Shown: positions 61,403 through 64,000 of the stretch, one piece after another
Position numbering within the stretch: the first letter of the stretch is position 1
Layout: each line of letters opens with the position of its first letter
From: Segatella copri
Lineage (GTDB): Bacteria > Bacteroidota > Bacteroidia > Bacteroidales > Bacteroidaceae
DNA length: 64,000 nt
NCBI RefSeq assembly: GCF_015074785.1
Contig: NZ_CP042464.1
Span: 372,001-436,000, forward strand
Direction of reading: 5' to 3'
Notes under the pieces: model-generated
What the model was told of the DNA's origin: nothing
What the model saw: the letters and a program-made list of their open reading frames with translations, nothing else
Database searches by the model: none
Made by a program: the position numbers and the translations under genes

Positions 61403-63565
61403 TTATTTCTTCAACCACTTGTCTAACCATCCGAAGAAGGTGCGCTGCCAGAGCACGCCGTTCTGTGGCTTCAATACCCAGTGGTTCTCATCAGGATAGA
61501 TGAGGAGCTCGGCTGGGATGCCACGCATGCGGGCTGCATTGAAGGCGCCCATGCCCTGGTTGGCATTGATACGGTAATCCTTTTCGCCGTGGATGCAGAG
61601 GATTGGAGTATCCCACTTGTCTACAAACTTATGAGGACTGTTCTCGTAAGTCTTCTTGGCGTTGGCACTCTGGTCCTTGTTCCAGTAAGCATCCTCGTAT
61701 TCCCAGTTAGAGAACCAAGCCTCCTCTGTATCGGTGTACATGCTCTCCAGGTTGAAAGCACCATCGTGAGAGAGGAATGCCTTGAAACGCTTGTTGTGAT
61801 GACCGGCGAGATAGTATACTGAGAAACCACCGAAGCTGGCACCTACACAACCCAAACGATCCTTGTCTACGTAAGGAAGATTGTTTGCAGCATCATCAAT
61901 AGCTGAAAGATAATCGTTCATGCACTGGCCTGTCCAGTCGCCAGAAATCTCTTCGTTCCATGCGCTTCCGAAGCCAGGGAGACCGCGGCGGTTAGGCAAT
62001 ACGACTACATAACCGTTGGCTGCCATGATCTGGATGTTCCAGCGGTAGCTCCAGAACTGGCTTACCGGACTCTGAGGACCACCCTCGCAGAAGAGAAGGG
62101 TAGGGTACTTCTTGTTGGCATCGAAATTAGATGGCAACATAATCCATACCAGCATCTGCTTGCCGTCGGTAGTCTTTACCCAACGCTGCTCACACTTACC
62201 CAGATTCAACTGGTTCAGAATATGGTCGTTCTCGCGAGTAATCTGCTCTACCTTGGTAGTCTTGGCATCCTTGCCTGGAGTTACGATGTAGATATCAGTA
62301 GGATGACTCATGCTAGCCTTGGTAGCGAGAAGCTTGTTGCCGTTGTTGGCAAGCGAGATGCTTCCGTAGTCAGCCCACTCGTTGGTAATCTGCTTTACTT
62401 CGCCCTTGAAGTTAGCCTGATAGAGGTTCAGGGTTCCGTGCCATACACCGATGAAGCTGAGGCTTTTATTGTCCTTGTTCCATACGAAGCCCTCTACGCT
62501 AGAGTCGAACTTCTCTGATACATAGTTCTTCTTGCCGGTAGCGAGTTCGTAAACACAGAGGCGGTTGCGGTCGCTCTCGTAGCCATCGCGAGCCATGCTC
62601 TGCCAAGCGATGTACTTGCCGTCAGCAGAGAACTGAGGGTTCACGTCGTAACCCGGATTGTTCTTCAGATTCTCAGGAGCGTTGACAGCCTGGTTCTTCA
62701 TGCTCTTGGTAGCATCAATCTTAGGCTCTACATAGCCAGCCTCTTTGCAGAGGTTCTTTGTCTCGCGCGTACCTATATTATATAGGTAGATATCAGAGTC
62801 GGTAGAGATGGCATACTGAACGCCCTCCTTCTTACGGCAGGTGTAGGCGATTGTCTTGGAATCCGGACTCCATGCCAGCTGCTCGATGCCACCGAATGGA
62901 GCCATAGGGCACTCGAATGGTTCATCCTTCAGGATGTCTTCGCCGGTATTGATGGTACCGTCTTCAGCCACATCAGCCACGAAAGGATGGAGAAGGCTCT
63001 CTACGTAGTGGTCCCAGTGGCGATAGTTCATATCAGTTACGAGACGGCCGGTAGCCAATGGAAGATCAGAAGGATTCTCCTTGATGGTTCCGTGGTAAGG
63101 GAGTTCCTTGATGAGGATTACCTTCTTGCCGTCAGGAGAGAAGCGGAAACCCTGGATGCCCAACTTGTCGTTGGTGAGCTGCTTTCTGCCTGTACCGTCA
63201 GGGTTCATGCTCCAGAGCTGTCCGTCGCGGATGTAGGCAATCTTCTGTCCGCCCTGAATCCATGCCGCATCGGTCTCGCTCTTGGCATCCGTGGTCAATG
63301 CCTTCTGGTTCTTGCCGTTGGCATCCATGATGAAGAGCATCTGATGACCCTTGTTTTCCTTTACACTGTAGTAACCTACCTGGTACACCACCTGCTTGCC
63401 GTTAGGCGAAGCTTCGGCGCCACCGATACGTCCCATTGCCCAGAGAGCCTCAGGAGTCATCAGGTGGTTTTCTACCTTGATGTCATTTTTCTGAATCATA
63501 GTCTGTGCATCAGCTGCTGTGCCCATCGTGAGAGCCGCAGCAGCTAAAATCATAGCTTTAATCAT
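61403..63565 (-). CDS. S9-family peptidase (dipeptidyl-peptidase 5-like)
   Basis: A 720-residue secreted serine peptidase. Signal peptide 1-20 (MILAAAALTMGTAADA). The N-terminal beta-propeller (about 40-450) has PD40-type repeats such as GFRFSPDGKKVILIKE, LAWSPDSKTIAYTCRK and NPQFSADGKYIAWQS. The C-terminal alpha/beta-hydrolase carries S577 (GASFGGF), D663 (HGEKDYRI) and H695 (DENHWVLKP). The combination resembles DPP5 of Porphyromonas, which releases dipeptides in the periplasm. This would feed the POT peptide transporter encoded nearby. Exact cleavage preference is inferred. Confidence 0.9.
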   Translation of the reverse strand: MIKAMILAAAALTMGTAADAQTMIQKNDIKVENHLMTPEALWAMGRIGGAEASPNGKQVVYQVGYYSVKENKGHQMLFIMDANGKNQKALTTDAKSETDAAWIQGGQKIAYIRDGQLWSMNPDGTGRKQLTNDKLGIQGFRFSPDGKKVILIKELPYHGTIKENPSDLPLATGRLVTDMNYRHWDHYVESLLHPFVADVAEDGTINTGEDILKDEPFECPMAPFGGIEQLAWSPDSKTIAYTCRKKEGVQYAISTDSDIYLYNIGTRETKNLCKEAGYVEPKIDATKSMKNQAVNAPENLKNNPGYDVNPQFSADGKYIAWQSMARDGYESDRNRLCVYELATGKKNYVSEKFDSSVEGFVWNKDNKSLSFIGVWHGTLNLYQANFKGEVKQITNEWADYGSISLANNGNKLLATKASMSHPTDIYIVTPGKDAKTTKVEQITRENDHILNQLNLGKCEQRWVKTTDGKQMLVWIMLPSNFDANKKYPTLLFCEGGPQSPVSQFWSYRWNIQIMAANGYVVVLPNRRGLPGFGSAWNEEISGDWTGQCMNDYLSAIDDAANNLPYVDKDRLGCVGASFGGFSVYYLAGHHNKRFKAFLSHDGAFNLESMYTDTEEAWFSNWEYEDAYWNKDQSANAKKTYENSPHKFVDKWDTPILCIHGEKDYRINANQGMGAFNAARMRGIPAELLIYPDENHWVLKPQNGVLWQRTFFGWLDKWLKK

Positions 63566-63618
63566 GTTTCTATTTTTACTGTTATAATGTTGCTTTGTTG
63601 TTATGTATCCTATTTGTC

Positions 63619-64000
63619 TTAAATCTGATCCAAAGCCTGCTTGATATCATCGAGGATGTCTTCTACATCTTCGATACCTACAGAGAGGCGAATCAGATCT
63701 GGCGCAACACCTGCTTCCTTCAGCTGCTCTTCGCTGAGCTGGCGATGGGTGTGACTGGCTGGATGGAGCACACAGGTGCGGGCATCGGCTACATGGGTTA
63801 CGATGTTGATCATGTCGAGAGAATCCATAAACTTGATGGCTGTCTCGCGATCTCCCTTCAATCCGAAGGCAATAACACCGCAGGTGCCGTTTGGCATATA
63901 CTTCTGGGCAAGCGCATGATACTCATCGCCCTCCAGACCGCTATAATGAACCCAAGCCACGCGTTCATCGTTCTGCAGGAACTCTGCCACCTTCTGTGCA
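63619..64000 (-). CDS. O-acetylhomoserine sulfhydrylase-like enzyme, C-terminal part (start outside window)
   Basis: The frame is open to the window edge, giving the last ~126 residues of a PLP-dependent Cys/Met metabolism enzyme. The C-terminal signatures are WVHYSGLEGDEYHALAQKYMP, VADARTCVLHPASHTHRQLS and LIRLSVGIEDVEDILDDI, typical of O-acetylhomoserine aminocarboxypropyltransferase/sulfhydrylase. The PLP lysine lies in the missing part. It would make homocysteine (or cysteine) from the O-acetyl ester and sulfide. A related cystathionine lyase/synthase cannot be fully excluded from this fragment. Confidence 0.8.
   Translation of the reverse strand, partial: AQKVAEFLQNDERVAWVHYSGLEGDEYHALAQKYMPNGTCGVIAFGLKGDRETAIKFMDSLDMINIVTHVADARTCVLHPASHTHRQLSEEQLKEAGVAPDLIRLSVGIEDVEDILDDIKQALDQI

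Noticed and set aside
1..64000. tRNA, rRNA or known riboswitch
   Set aside because: No cloverleaf-like or rRNA-like segment and no riboswitch consensus was seen in the intergenic regions by eye; a covariance-model search would be decisive.

Overview
The window looks like a chromosome segment of a gut Prevotella/Segatella-type bacterium (Bacteroidales). The evidence is a SusC/SusD pair with surface lipoproteins, type IX secretion-type C-terminal domains, a short region-1.1-less primary sigma factor, and promoters of the Bacteroidetes form TTTG-N19/20-TAnnTTTG. No rRNA or tRNA gene was seen.

1-29.2 kb is a beta-mannan/glucomannan utilisation region. Two GH5 genes (the first cut by the window edge) open it. 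They are separated from the rest by two adjacent IS3-type elements, a DUF4143-type ATPase and a repeat-rich non-coding stretch. A leftward operon (22.1 to 9.5 kb) encodes SusC, SusD, two IPT/TIG surface lipoproteins, a small secreted protein translationally coupled to a GH26-GH5 fusion enzyme, and a GH26-like lipoprotein without recognisable catalytic glutamates. A divergent rightward set (22.8-29.2 kb) encodes an acetyl esterase, a GH26 mannanase, a GH130 phosphorylase, a GPH-type sugar symporter and an AGE-family 2-epimerase. Together they form the known route mannan -> mannobiose -> mannosylglucose -> mannose-1-phosphate + glucose.

29.3-43 kb holds two paralogous deoxynucleoside kinases, an ISAs1-family element inserted in a repeat array, and a complete 10-gene nuo operon (A, B, CD, H-N) without nuoE/F/G. 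43-50 kb is patchier: DUF4250, YitT, an AAA-ATPase/PD-(D/E)XK gene flanked by 34-bp direct repeats, an AT-rich island with a C11 peptidase and a broken MATE gene, and an Rpn-type nuclease. 50-64 kb is housekeeping and transport: uvrA, a stand-alone type B sorting-domain protein, a LysM/binding protein, a PorT-like barrel, an MFS transporter, a WG-repeat protein, the primary sigma factor, a POT peptide transporter, two tiny membrane proteins, an S9 peptidase and the end of an O-acetylhomoserine sulfhydrylase-like gene.

The most unusual feature is a family of non-coding arrays with a strict 22-bp period (one block of 23 bp) at three loci: 7.5-8.2, 30.7-32.4 and 46.4-46.9 kb. Two of them (7680-8176 and 46446-46940) are inverted copies of one ~0.5 kb element: a ~210 bp leader with a conserved hairpin, then 13 contiguous 22-bp units in three successive types. 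The units have been homogenised separately at each locus. The third array was split by the ISAs1 element; removing the IS and one target duplication restores the 22-bp phase exactly. They are not CRISPR arrays and I do not recognise them as a named element.
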